A stretch of DNA of 32,322 nucleotides from Acanthaster planci (GCF_001949145.1 NW_019091594.1:57505-89826); one strand, 5' to 3'; shown: positions 1-11,160, counted from the stretch's first letter. Translations and numbers: made by a program. The notes: generated from the sequence alone by a model not told the origin.

Positions 1-1450
1 AGTAAGCTAGTGAGGTTTTTTTCGCAAGTTCTCGGACAAGCACTGAGCATACAGTGCTTATTAATATATGTTGGGTAAGGGCAAAAACCGTTATATATAT
101 AAAGAACTTGGACTCTTTCCAAGATGTGGACTAGGAGTTAAACTAGAAGAACTCAGACTTGGCCATAGTGGACTTGATGACTGCAACAGTGGAGGGTAAA
201 AGAGCCTGCATCAGATGTCCCATTTATCCTAAAGTGTGTGGTTTCCCTATGTCCCTAGATTAGCTTTGTTCCATTACCTATGAATAAAAGCTCCATCCAA
301 AACTTGGCAACATCCAACATGGTTTAGGGAGACCTCTCCAAGGCAGAAAATTATTTGTAATGTAAGACTTGTGTGTCCAGAAAGCAAATGCCAGCAGTTT
401 AAATATTTTTAAATTTGACCAAATTATTGAAGGGACTGTTGATTTTCTTCTTCAAGTATGACACTTATTTAATCACACTAAATCATAACAGGGTACATGT
501 AGGTTTGTAACCTTGTGGGGGTGGTTGATGCAAAACCTCTTCCTTCCCCCCTCCCAAAAACCCCCAATAAAAACCCCACAATAATCCATTTTCCTCTGTT
601 AACATAAGGTCCAAAAGTTGGATGGAATTCATTGAAAAATGACTATTTCAATGCTATTAGGGTGTGGATATCTTCAAATAATCATACAGCATCGTCAGTA
701 CTAGGCATTTAATGGTTTTTCTGCATTGTGCATGGTCTTGCTCTGTATTGTATTTTTTTTAAGCCACAATAAATAATATACTATGGGGCAGACAAATTGT
801 TTAATTTTTGTATCATATTATCTCTAAAATGTCATCGTGATAAAATTGGTCAAGTACTATATATGAATTGGTGATATTTCCTTGCTGAAAAGAACATTTA
901 ATAAAAAGTGAATGACATTTGGATCCTCTGATATATTTCAAATCTATGTGAATGTAAATTTCACGTGAGTTCTGTACAAGTTTATTCTTATCAGAAAATT
1001 TATAACTCAAAGTTTCGTTTATTTTTTCCACTGAAATTCACACAGGAAAAATCCTGCAGTGAATGAAAATTATCAATTATTGTAAAAAAAAAGTAGTATC
1101 TTGCTATCTTTGAGAGTGGAAAAACATTTGTGGATACCTGCAGTGTCCTACAACCAGTGTACCAAGTGCTTAGACTCATTTTCAAAGGGTGAATTCAGCT
1201 TCTATGTAGAGGTAAGGAACAGAAACATTTAGATTGAAATTGGATGTCAGTAAAATACATACTTAATCCATTGTGTGCCTTTCAAAGGTATCTGCGTTGT
1301 CAAAGGTGACAAGATGGCCTGCTTCAGCAGCTGCAATGCAGTGCTTCCACATGGTGCATGGTTCCACCACAACAAACCTGCTCAACATTGTAATATTGTG
1401 TGCTCGACACAAGCTGTTCTGATGGTTGCTTGGTTTATTGTCCTTCAACT
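1..1450. other. Non-coding, AT-rich, nothing assigned
   Basis: Intronic or intergenic sequence with no supported gene. Small open frames on both strands lack similarity, splice context or codon structure. The only notable local feature is a C-rich stretch near 545-600 (runs of CCCCCC and CCCCC). Confidence 0.4.
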
Positions 1451-1452
1451 GG

Positions 1453-1775
1453 ACTGCTATTATAGCAGTTCGATAGCATTGCAGTGGCATTCCAACAGCA
1501 TGTAACTGCTATTATAGCAGTTCGATAGCATTGCAATGGCATTCCAACAACATGTAACTGCTATTATAGCAATCACATAGCATGCAAAGGATTGAATAAA
1601 TCATGGACTGCTATGGTCAACAGTCCAAATAGCATTCCTGATAGCATTCACAAGCATAGCATTCACTCCAGTGATAGCATTCACAAGCATAGCATTCACT
1701 CCAGTGATAGCATTCACACGCCATCATAGCATTCACTCCAGTGATAGCATTCACAAGCCATCATAGCATTCAAGA
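1453..1775. repeat. Compound minisatellite built on ATAGCATT
   Basis: Two linked tandem blocks. The first has three units of about 52 bp (starting near 1453, 1505 and 1557), each opening with CTGCTATTATAGCA and, in the first two, ending in the CATGTA word. The second, about 1637-1775, has four units of 33-37 bp, each GATAGCATTCACA plus a second ATAGCATTCACTCCAGT. The shared word ATAGCATT suggests one block grew out of the other. CTGCTATTATAGCAG is itself nearly palindromic. Confidence 0.85.
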
Positions 1776-2410
1776 ACAGCTTTGTTTATATTAAAGTCAG
1801 AAGAAATCCCATAATTAGGAATATGCTACCCAGACTCAAGGCAGTGGACACTCAACTGCCTCACAGCATGGACTCTAGCTGCACCAACTGCTGATCTTGC
1901 AGATCAAGACTTGTGTGTACGTTGGTGGGAAATTTGAATTCAGGTAGTTGGCAGTTACACCATGAAGCAAGGACGACACGTTGGTAGATGGCAGGTTTGC
2001 AAGATTGTTTCACTGCAGAATCCTAGAAAGAATCTAGTAAGTTTGCATGTGAAATGAGCATCTAGTCTAAGAGACTTACAGTCGTATGACTTTTTATCCC
2101 TATAGACTTCAGTTACTGCAAAGATCTCACTATTTCCCCACCAGAAGTCAGCTGATATATTCAAGAGTATGTCAGTTTAGAAGTAGTACATGTATCTTTA
2201 TATGCAATTAAAGCGTTAATTAGTACTGGTCCCCAGCAACTGGCATAGTGGGTAGGTTCCTTTAATTTTTTTCAAGTTTCAGATTTACATGTACATGTAT
2301 GTATGTAGGCTGTCCTTTGCAATCATGACCCAAAAAGGTAATTGAATTGTTGGGTCATGTCAAACAAATAGACATACATGTATGTGTCCCTGTAACCATG
2401 ACCTTCTGGT

Positions 2411-2504
2411 CATTTGTACTCTTTAGTCTTTTTTCAAATTTGGGATAGGCTTAGATTAGTTTATATGACTGATAAATCCCAATCTCAAAAAAGGAGTACA
2501 AATG
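2411..2504. repeat. Small foldback (imperfect inverted repeat)
   Basis: The left arm (2411-2446, starting CATTTGTACTC) pairs with the right arm (2476-2504, ending GAGTACAAATG) with a few mismatches and gaps. The loop is about 30 bp. It may be a degraded short MITE or part of the adjacent SINE-like unit. No clear target-site duplication is seen. Confidence 0.5.
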
Positions 2505-2557
2505 TTGAGTTACATTTTGTACTCTAGTTTTAATTTCCAACACCAAACTTGAACTCA

Positions 2558-2610
2558 AGACTCGAAACTCTCATGATCAATGGTGGAAGTACTAGACTTC
2601 TAAGCCAAGC
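2558..2610 (-). repeat. Possible tRNA-derived SINE head (minus strand)
   Basis: The minus strand has TTGGCTTAGAAGTCTAG (2608-2592), similar to an RNA polymerase III box A, and GTTTCGAGTCT (2568-2558), similar to box B. The spacing of about 40 bp is tRNA-like. No intact tRNA fold was built and the element ends were not found, so this is tentative. Confidence 0.35.
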
Positions 2611-3046
2611 TTGCAAAGGTACTTTTAGTAGCTACAATATACATGTAGGTTGACTGCATTTGTGAATGCTTTTTTCATAGCAGATGTAGAGGGGACTCTT
2701 TTCACTTAGTTGTTTTTGCTTTACCTGCTTGTGTATAGGAGTTGTCCCCCTGCTTTTAACATTGAATTTCTTGTTAGCTTGCCCTGAATTTGCTAGGAGT
2801 GGTTCCCCCCCCTTTCCAAAATAATCCCCAGAGTAAATATCCTGTCATGGCCTATTGCACAAGACCTGATGCATGTGAGTTCCTTAGATATAATCAGATG
2901 CGGACCGGCAGCAAGAGAGACCACAGCATCCACATTAACCGCTCTCTTTTTTTTTTTACTAAGCAACTTCTGCCTTCAGCTTTGGTCTGCTGTGAACTTG
3001 GTTTCTTGCTTGATTGCTTTAATTTTGCGACTATTTAACTAGTGCT

Positions 3047-3123
3047 GTGTTGGTCAATAATTTAAGTCGGTGTTGGTCAATATTTTAAGTCTGTGTTGGT
3101 TAATAATTTAAGTCTGTGTTGGT
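3047..3123 (+). repeat. 23-bp minisatellite, about 3.3 units
   Basis: Three complete 23-bp units of GTGTTGGTCAATAATTTAAG plus three more bases, at 3047, 3070 and 3093, with a partial fourth beginning GTGTTGGT. There are only one or two differences per unit, so the array is fairly young. Confidence 0.9.
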
Positions 3124-3477
3124 ACTGGTTGACGTTTGTCTTAGTTTAAGCAGTATTGTTGGTTTAAGTTAATTGGTTACGAGTTGAGTATATTTCCTGG
3201 TCTATACATTTAAGAAACACAGCTAAAATTACTGGTCCTGATCGAGAGGTTTGTTTTGGATTTTTGCTCTGTTCACATTGAAATAAATATTTTTTTATTG
3301 TTCTTTGCTTGTTGAAATCAAATTTGATCTTCCTTTGTCATTTCTTTTTTTGAGAATATCCTGCGACTCTTCCTTTTGATCCCTGGTTCATGTTGGTTTT
3401 CGCGAGTTCCCCCATTGTGTGTCTTTTTTCCAAGTTACACATGCGAATGCTATGAGAATAGCATGCTAAATCTTGTC

Positions 3478-4240
3478 TTGCTCAAGATTTCAGTCGATTT
3501 CAGTCTAATTTATCAGGAAGGTCTCAACAAATATCGGTGAACAGAGTGCTCTCTGATACTTTCAACTCGCGGAATGGTGTTCCTCAAGGCTTATGTCTTG
3601 GACCTTCATTATTTGTAAGTTGTTTGAAATCATAGAACCATACCTACCAGAAGTCCATTCATACACTGATGATACTCAGATGTATGTAGCATTAAGGCCT
3701 CAATCAGCTACAGACCAGGCTACAGCTTTAAAGGCATATATAAGTGGTTGTGTACATGCGGTTCGTTACCGGATGTTAAAAAGATAAATTGATGATTAAC
3801 GATGCAAAGACTGACTTTTTGGTCATTGGTACGAAGCAACAATTATCCAAGTTCAAGATTGATCACATAATCGTCAGCAATTATCGCATCACTCCTGTGT
3901 ATTGTGTAAAGAATCTTGGCTTTTGGTTCGATTAAAATTTTAAGATGAATGTACATAGTACTTGTAATGCTTGCTTTTATCAGGTGTATAACATTCTTTG
4001 TATTTGGAAATATCTTGCTTGCTGGGACACTCATATGTTGGTTCATTCACTTCTGACAAGTCGTATCGATATATTGTAACAGTCTGTTGTACACTGTAAC
4101 TCGGTGCAAAACTAATGACAGTTCAGAGTACAGAATGCAAACATTGTCACATTACCCCAATTGTCAAAAAATTTACATTGGTTGCTGGTTAAATATCAAT
4201 CGCATCTGGTTGAAGATTCTTCTGTGTAACGGTACTAAGT
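3478..4240 (+). pseudogene. CR1/L2-like LINE reverse transcriptase, decayed, 5'-truncated
   Basis: The reading frame shows RT motifs in order: a GRSQQISVN stretch, GVPQG at 3576-3590 followed by LCLGP, then after a frameshift near 3615 KLFEIIEPYLPEVHSYTDD. The catalytic box is YTDD (3662-3673), where the family usually has YADD. A stop at 3784 follows. Further fragments in shifted frames correspond to the region downstream of the catalytic box, including a LHWLLVK-like stretch near 4180. The 5' side begins abruptly at about 3478, as expected of a 5'-truncated LINE copy. It is dead: at least two frameshifts and several stops. It could belong to CR1 or L2; the distinction needs alignment. Confidence 0.85.
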
Positions 4241-5519
4241 TTGTTTTGTTCTTGATGTTTTTATATTCCTGCCAAGTCTTCCCCTGGGTACTTCAAACTG
4301 CCCAGCTGGCTATTGCATAACACATTCCTGAAACAGGTTTTTGTTTATTGTTTGGTCATGGTAGTTCCTTTTAGATGTTTCTTTTGTAAGGTAGTCGAGC
4401 ATTACATTGAACCAGAAAAACTCCCTGGATCATTTTTTTAGGCAGTTGGTGTTTTGAAACTCTGAGACTATGTATGACAAGGTGCAGAGGGTACAGAGAT
4501 AGATCAAGGAGCATTGGGTAGGGTTATGTTACCACTGTAGCCAACAGGCGTGTGAAATCTGCCACCACAGGTTACAAGTAAGAGGGTAGACGTGAGAGAT
4601 ACCCAACTTATATCATACCACAAGTTATTTTTTCCCTGTGATAATATCTCTGGCCAGTCCTCACAGCAGCTACGCCTGAAGCTTGAGCCGAAAAAAAACC
4701 TTGTTGGAATTACCGTAAGTTCAATCTTTTAAGATTTTGTTCATTATCCTAGTCATTATCAAATTCATAACTGACTGCCCTTATATGACATGCATTTATT
4801 GACATATTGTATTTTGGACACTATTTGATGTTTATTCTAAGCCAAGTCTTTTTGCAAGTTGTGTTCCCAACATGACCTGTTTGGAGGGTACAGACCTGCA
4901 ATAGTAGTGAGCCAATTTGAGCTGAGTTGCCAAGTTGGTCCTTGAGTACATTTCAAGATACAGGCCTGGGGCTCTCGACCGAAGGTCGTATTGGCACACC
5001 TCTCCAGTTTCCTGTATCCACTCGCCATTATTCTGTTATTTTGAGTATGGATTTTGATTTGATATTGATTTTCCTTGTTGTTTAACATGATTGAAGTAAT
5101 AACTCAGAAACCTGTTTGTCGTTTGAGTTATTTTGAATTGATCGGAGTGAGTTTTCTGTGAGATATTGATTTGCTTCCGATAGTTTTTTATTAACTTTGC
5201 AAGTGTCTTTAAGCCCTTAAGTTGATTTGGTTTACATTTCTGTTTAAGTTTGAGCTTAATTGTGCTCTTTGATTTGCAAGATTTGTTGAATTACATCAAG
5301 TTAAGTTGCTGATCTTTAATTTCATTTATTTGTAAATACTGTAAATAGTCTCACTTTTTATTATGTTACAATAATATCTTTGAAGAACCGATACTGACTA
5401 GCCCTGGTTTTTCCTTTCGATTGTGTGCAGCAACTCTAAACTCTCTTTCTGCGGGATCTGGGTGACATTCTGTTTGTTTTTAAATGCATCAACATCATAC
5501 AGTCGTAGTCTTGTTCAGT
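4241..5519. other. Unassigned sequence interrupting the LINE
   Basis: About 1.2 kb separates two consecutive parts of the LINE and is not recognisable as LINE protein. Likely an insertion or highly decayed sequence. I see no inverted ends, no clear target duplication and no convincing gene. Scattered open frames (for example minus strand 5088-4837) match nothing I know. Confidence 0.4.
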
Positions 5520-6160
5520 TTTGTGAGTCCTAATATTCTCTTAGAACATCAAATCAGCTGAAGTTACAGGTTCCATCTTGCAAAACCTCTAATAACTTTG
5601 GTGAAAGGGCATTTGCCGTGGCTGGTCCTCGCGGCTTTGGAACCAATTACCCAATCACATTCAGGCACATAGGAACCGGAGGGGTTGCAGGGGCCAGTGG
5701 GGGACGGGAGGCCCCCCTAAACAAGTTGTGTAATTTGCATTCTCAGAGTGAAGAGTATTTGTAGCAGGGTGTGATAATGTTTATCAGATCACAGTGGAAA
5801 AATGGAAATTTTAGAGAGATTTTATTTTTGGTAGAATCATTTTCCTACGTACCTAGTATTAGATGTGAGTAAACACTATTTGAATTTAAACAGGAAGTGA
5901 ACATTTTTTATTTAAGCAGGCATTTTATGCATAATTGTGTATCTGGTTTAGTTTATTTTTAATGTTTAATGTTTTGAATTTCCCTACTTCGTCCACTAAA
6001 TTGTGATCGTATATTGTATCATCTTAATTCATAATTGTATAGCATTATAATTTTTAATTTAAGTTATGGTTTAATTTTAATGTAATTAGTTGTAATGTGG
6101 ATTGGAAACATTTTATGGATTTGGCACAATAGAAATGACAATATTATTATTATAATGCAA
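5520..6160 (+). pseudogene. LINE carboxyl terminus and 3' tail
   Basis: The frame reads LRTSNQLKLQVPSCKT, then FGERAFAVAGPR, and after a one-base shift near 5634 LWNQLPNHIQAH. RTSNQL-L-VP, FG-RAF-VAGP and LWN-LP are the typical end of CR1/L2 ORF2. After about 450 bp of 3' UTR the copy ends in GGCACAATAGAAATGACAAT and a TTATTATTAT tail (6120-6155), the usual short-repeat 3' end of such LINEs. It belongs to the same copy as the RT fragment at 3478. Confidence 0.85.
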
Positions 6161-6802
6161 GTGCAAGGGCTTGGGTACTGAGGGATCTATTTACCGTGGT
6201 ATAAAAAACTATCAAATCAAAGCTGTGGGCTAGAGGAATAAGCAAATGTTAGGTTTAACGGGCAATGGATTCCCAGAAGTGGACTTTGTAGCATATCATC
6301 AACTTTGAAAAATTAAGTTCCCATAAGAGTAAAGAAACAATTACATATTTCATCATGCTGGCATACCCATTACCATCTATGTTACACTTTTAATTGGCAG
6401 AACTTTTTACATCTTTTAAGAAATATAACCTCCAAATTGTGACTTTTTTCTTTGTAACATAGTAAATCAGTAACATTTCTCTAATAGATGGCAAGAGAAC
6501 TAAAACAGAGAAAGGTACCGAGTGTGAATTTTGAGATATCATTTGAGACCAAATTTTAAACGGTCATTTCTGAGGCCAACAGTTGGCAATTATTTTCTGT
6601 GATGGGTTTTTCCCTTACACTGATACATATTCATCTCCTCAACACAAAGTACATCTTTGAAGATCATTTTCTGTGGGCAATTAAATTGATGCAAAAAGAA
6701 AAATCATAAATTTCCACCATTTACAGGACAGACACCGTAAGTGTTTTTAAAAAGGATGCCTTGTGCGTATCTCTCTTCAAATTTTATTCACCACTTTGAT
6801 AA
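6161..6802. other. Non-coding, nothing assigned
   Basis: AT-rich sequence between the LINE tail and the dispersed repeat. No motif, repeat or splice-flanked frame is supported. Confidence 0.4.
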
Positions 6803-7110
6803 TGCCGGGTGAAGTTATAAGCGGCATGCATGACCCACTGCTGGGCAAATTTTCATGATTTTCAGTTTCAAAACTCTTCAAAAATTCATTTTTTCATTTA
6901 CTGGACGCATACACCCAAACGAATGACTGTCTTGTGGCAAGTCTAATTTGACAGGCAACCTCCATTGACGTGTTAGTGTTGCAGCCATGCCTGCCGCCCA
7001 GTAAAGAGCCCCCATTGTGTAGTGTTGCATAATATCCTCTTTGTTCCAGAAATTGGACCAATGCGTTGCTGGACGGTGGTGTTGTCTTTACTATTTGCCG
7101 CCAGATTCTA
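6803..7110 (+). repeat. Dispersed repeat, copy A
   Basis: Starting at TGCCGGG, this stretch is colinear with 19846-20160. Shared landmarks in order are TTTCAAAA-TTCTTCA-AAATTCAT, TTGACAGG, TTCATTGA or CCATTGA, TAAAGAGCCC, ATTGTG and the GCCAGATT region. By eye identity is moderate, so both copies are old. In copy B it follows directly on a Gypsy pol end, so it may be the 3' untranslated region or LTR of that element. Confidence 0.65.
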
Positions 7111-7549
7111 TGAGTGTTCAGAGGTATTGTATCGCTCATCGCTGGAGTGCTGAAGCGATTTTGTCCCTGCTGATTATCTGCAGGCTCTGGCAGCAGCAAA
7201 CAATGGTAGCGTTTCAAAATGATGACAGTTTACCTCCGCTAATGGCAGTCACTATGCGCTGACAGCATATGAAGCTTGATTGTTGATCACAGCAGCCCGA
7301 TCTATTGTTAATGTATTTTCTGAATTCGATCACCCCGGCCATAAATGTATGGCCAAGCCCAAGATGCGTGTTTTTTATGCTTTCAAGTTTATGAGAAAGT
7401 ACAAATATATACCCCAACAGGTAGTTGATGCCATACATTATCTCTTGATACTACTGCTACCCGCTGCACAAATTTAAATCCCAATGAATGCATGTGATGA
7501 TTTACTTTACTGATGGTTTTCATCTCAGAAATCCAATTTTCTAACTTAC

Positions 7550-7652
7550 CCCAACAATAGCCATTAGATCATATTTGCTGAGTTCCAGTCCATGGACCTT
7601 GATTGTGACCTGTGCTGTGTATTCACAGTATGTTGAGTACATGCTCACCTGT
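7550..7652 (-). CDS. CATSPERB: CatSper subunit exon 8 of those visible: TYCEY and VHGL segment
   Basis: Exon of 103 bp: one base completes the split arginine, then 34 codons, ending in phase 0. The acceptor is AATTTTCTGTAG and the donor is GTTGGG followed by GTAAGT. It encodes QVSMYSTYCEY, VTIKVHGLELSKYD and LMAIVG. NR---STYC-Y---------HGL is the family's last extracellular motif before the single transmembrane helix. The helix should begin in the next exon, to the left. I found no in-phase hydrophobic exon in 1-7549, so the true carboxyl end is unknown. Confidence 0.9.
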
Positions 7653-8388
7653 CTACAGAAAATTAGAGAAGCAAACCCAAGGAGTTTGATGAGTTGAATA
7701 AATACACATTGTTGATACTGTCATGGCCTATATTATTTTGCATATTAATAAAGTATTCACCAAAGTCTCAATCTACTTGACCAAATATATGTGATATGTG
7801 CAATGGTTGCGAACACTGAATTTCTGAATCTCTGGCCAGAAGGGAATTAACAACTTTTAATGTGATCCATGAAACAAATTTTTCTTACAGTCACTTTTTG
7901 TGCATCTTTGTACTCTTCTTCAATGCATAAACTTTTTTGAAATCCTTTTGAGTTTGGTTTGTGTCTTGGTACCTTAACTTGCCTTATATGCTGTCCTCTG
8001 TTAGTCTCTCAATGGCAGGCATATATTTATTGGAAAGTTCTTCCTTACTTGCAATTGTTAACTGATGCTGAATTGAAAACAGTCAGTACTAATTTTCCCA
8101 GATAACTAAAAAAATGAGTTCAGAGCATGGTATGTAAGCTGAACACACTCAGCAACGACCAGTTGAAAAATGTCCCAAAATGCTTTGAATGATCAAAAAA
8201 TGGGCAATCCTCACTTTTATTGGATACTTATTAGTGTCCCATTCATGACCATTATGAATGATTTACTCAAATAGCAATGGTAGAGTTCGTGTGTCTACTT
8301 TGTCTGTATTTGCCCTCATGTTAGGAAGGTGAGGTGAAAATAAGAGTTTATAGACTTTATTTGTGTGTCTTCATTTCATATTTTGTAG
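7653..8388. other. Intron 7-8 sequence, nothing assigned
   Basis: AT-rich non-coding DNA in the 6-kb intron upstream (minus-strand sense) of exon 8. No repeat or gene supported. Confidence 0.45.
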
Positions 8389-8461
8389 GTGCATCTTTTG
8401 GGGAGGAAATACCACATATTCAGATAGTGTTCAGACAGTTCACTGTGCAGCGCAGTACTTG
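8389..8461 (+). other. Possible plus-strand exon or splice-site decoy
   Basis: 73 bp bounded by a good acceptor (TTCATATTTTGTAG) and a consensus donor (CTTG followed by GTAAGTG). Two of three frames are open, reading CIFWGGNTTYSDSVQ or SFGEEIPHIQIVFRQ. Neither is recognised. It lies antisense inside a CatSper intron with no partner exon seen. It may be chance, or part of an unrecognised repeat. Confidence 0.2.
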
Positions 8462-8840
8462 GTAAGTGTGGCACTGCTGGATCTCTGGTCACTTCAACAA
8501 TCATACAGACCAAGGAAGCCTTGTTTCTAAGGCTACTACAGGGAAAGAGCTGTACACGTGCATGCCCTGCGAAACTGTCATTGAACTGGGATTCATAGAG
8601 GTGAAATCACCACATTCCTATTCATGTTTTCCTTTCGGGCCTTTTCTTTTGAGCCAGATGGGAGAAAAAGGAAAAACCGAATTTTGGGGGTCTGTTTAAA
8701 AAAAAGCAGGGCAATCAAGATAAAACTGGAAAAGTGATATCTCTGTGATTTATTCCTAGCTGTTGTTATTTGTACAGGGGTATGGTCAAACAAGTCTCTT
8801 GATGACAGTTTTTAGACTTTTGTTTGACCTTGACTGCCCC

Positions 8841-9077
8841 TTATTTATTATTTATGTGTCTAAAGATATAAAATAAATAAAATAAAAATAAATGAAGACA
8901 GTGCAACAGAATCGCTTTGCAATGAGCCAATGTCACGGTGTCACTGTCCAAACCACTCACGGTGATGTACATTTTCAAGCAATTTTGCCAACAAGTCCAC
9001 AGGATGGCTGGGTCCCCAGGCATTGGAAGAAATGGTTGGGGTCTAGGGAGTTGAATGTGAGCCATCCTCATTGTCAA
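8841..9077 (-). pseudogene. Gypsy-type gag amino-terminal scrap
   Basis: A 78-codon minus-strand frame with the proline-rich PRPQPFLPMPGDPAILW, then W----LKMYI and a K-ILLHCLHLF stretch. P-FLP-PG-P--PW--W followed by LLHCLG is a common start of metazoan Gypsy gag proteins. Only this segment survives. The DNA transposon starting at 9098 lies immediately to its right. Confidence 0.6.
8863..8894 (+). repeat. AAAT-type microsatellite
   Basis: Short irregular (AAAT)n run, ATAAAATAAATAAAATAAAA and onward. It lies at the 3' end (minus sense) of the gag scrap and could be its low-complexity tail. Confidence 0.7.
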
Positions 9078-9093
9078 TAAATGTTTGTGTTAG

Positions 9094-9097
9094 TGAA
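9094..9097. repeat. Target-site duplication TGAA, left
   Basis: Matches 11161-11164 and directly abuts the left inverted repeat. Confidence 0.8.
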
Positions 9098-11160
9098 GGG
9101 CAGTTCCACGGAAACATCAACCTCTGGGCCAAAATTTCGAACTGGTCCAAATGTGACAAATAATTTATCATTTTTAAGCTTATGGTGTATACTTTCGTGA
9201 AACACACTTCATTTCTAACAACATTCAAGAATTTGGCTTTTATAAGACACTGTAAAATTGGTTTTAAATACTAAGAAATTGGGGAAAATATTTCCCCTGT
9301 AAAAGATTTTCTGTTTTTTAGCCTGATAATAATTTTTTTGTTCCAGTTTTGTTACAGTTTGAAGAATGCCCCAATAAGTAAACAATGACAGAAATGAATT
9401 TTCATTTTCATTTTGAAATTCTATGTAATGTCTTATTTTATAACACTTACTTTTCTTACGTACGTCCGACACCAAAATGACATATTTTTTCATCCCCTCA
9501 GTGCACCCTTTAGCAAAAGATTGCCAAATTTACAATACAAAACACAATGAGTTCCTTCGTTCTAGACATCAGCTCCCCCAATTATCTTTGCAAATACTCA
9601 AAAATTTAGGAATCAGATATGTACGTCCGACACCCTGTACGTCCGACACTGTCAGAACCATGCATTGCTGGCAATGCAATGCTTTTACACTGTACAGAAA
9701 CCACTACCACCTCATTTGCATACATGGAAATAAGGCCCCAACCTTTTGTAAAAGTACCAAATAGGCTTCGCTTTTGTTTTTTACTAATTTGCATAAATTT
9801 GACTATTTGGACATACACACCCTAATAAGGTCCTAATTAGGGCTCAAAACCATTCCACATGTGTCATGTGTGGACAAACATGTGCTTTGCATGTATTCAG
9901 AAGTAAGTCATGTCAGTGTGAGCTTTGATGAAGACAAGTAAAGTTTTAAGTGTTTTATACATGTACATGTAATCCATGTCAAGAAAGAAGAATTGTCAAA
10001 GACTAACAAAGATGTGTTTTTATACCTTTGTTCAAGGTACATGTAAAATCAATTGGTTTCACTTTGTGTTGCTTGAGGAATTAAAGGGGGTGTTCCACTT
10101 GTATGTGCTTTCCATGGCATATACATGCACAGTATCTATCATGAAACATACATGTACAATGGAAGACTGTAGTTTTAAAAGCATTATGCCATTAGTCTTA
10201 AATTTCAGTGAAAAGGATAATTTCTCAGGCTAACTGCTAGCCCATTCCTATGATTTTGCAATCATCTAAAAGGGTATATCATTTACCTTCTTTTTGGATT
10301 TTACATGTGAACTAGAACCTGTGAAGTGTGAACTGGAAATCTTTACAATTGCAGCTTAGTACACACGCAGCATTTGTCATACAGAAATGTTTGATTTCAT
10401 GTTCTAAGACCAAAAGATCTTACAGGTACATGTATACAATTGTCTTTTAATTTGATTTATTTATCTAAATGATTGTCAACTGTAGAAAACTTTTTCTTTA
10501 GTTTGAATGTTTGACAGCAAATGACTTGTTTAAGTGAGCAAAATTTGCATAAATACTTCTAGACAATATTTTCCTTCATACTGTTTTATGGAGTGCCCCA
10601 TCATCCAATTCCTTTCTAGTTGTTTTTGATGATTTTTGTATGGCTTGACATTTTCTTTTGGTTTGGAAAATGTACTCAAGCCTTCATGAAGGTAGAAAAA
10701 TGAGACAAGCTTGGGTTTGAACTGATTACCTTCTATTCTGAAAAGTCATTTTGGACATGTACGTCCGACACCAAAAAATGTACGTCCGACACAAATATAA
10801 TAAATGCTTTATCTGAAAGTCACAAGAAGATAAAAATGTGTCTTGCCTTGAAGTTTATTAACAAGGGTCTGCTAAAACTAAACACAGGAAAACTACTTCT
10901 TCAGGTCCGAGCATTTCACAGTTTGTGATACAAAAATAAAAACTCAAAAATTTAACTTTCTCTGAGTACGTCCGACACCATGGTGTTATGATTCAGCTTC
11001 TACAAGGATAATAATTCTGAGAAAGAAATTTTCTTATTAAATGAAGGTACCAACTAGCTGATGTCTTTTATCAAAATCAAAATCTGCTTCAGGATTATAA
11101 GTATAATAACACACACTGTTGAAGTGTCCAAAATGTACGTCTGACACCGTGGAACTGCCC
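9098..11160. mobile_element. Non-autonomous DNA transposon, 2063 bp, with TACGTCCGACAC repeats
   Basis: The ends are exact 14-bp inverted repeats: GGGCAGTTCCACGG at 9098-9111 and its complement at 11147-11160. A 4-bp target duplication TGAA flanks them (9094-9097 and 11161-11164). No transposase-like frame is present; the small open frames inside match nothing. Inside are seven same-direction copies of the 12-mer TACGTCYGACAC, the last overlapping the right inverted repeat. The exact duplication and ends indicate a single clean insertion. The superfamily is undetermined; 4-bp duplications occur in several (for example Sola, Ginger, Academ, Chapaev). Confidence 0.88.
9461..11148 (+). repeat. 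Seven dispersed copies of TACGTCYGACAC
   Basis: Copies start at 9461, 9622, 9638, 10760, 10781, 10967 and 11136. Six have TACGTCCGACAC and the last TACGTCTGACAC. All face the same way, four are followed by C in the form TACGTCCGACACC, and two tight pairs occur (spacing 16 and 21 bp). The last copy runs into the right inverted repeat of the transposon. CG-containing words are rare in this AT-rich DNA, so this is not chance. Confidence 0.92.

Noticed and set aside
540-610. Minus-strand exon-like segment reading a short hydrophobic run, considered as the missing CatSper membrane exon
   Set aside because: The hydrophobic run is about 12 residues and is in the wrong phase for exon 8; the phase-0 frame is not hydrophobic.
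1263-1505. Overlapping open frames on both strands just before the minisatellite
   Set aside because: No motif in either and they run into the tandem repeat.
2324-2359. Short hairpin CATGACCCA / TGGGTCATG
   Set aside because: Only nine paired bases in an AT-rich region; can occur by chance.
4480-4620. Stretch with HW and CX2C-like residues, considered as a Gypsy integrase zinc finger
   Set aside because: The HHCC spacing does not fit and no neighbouring integrase motif was found.
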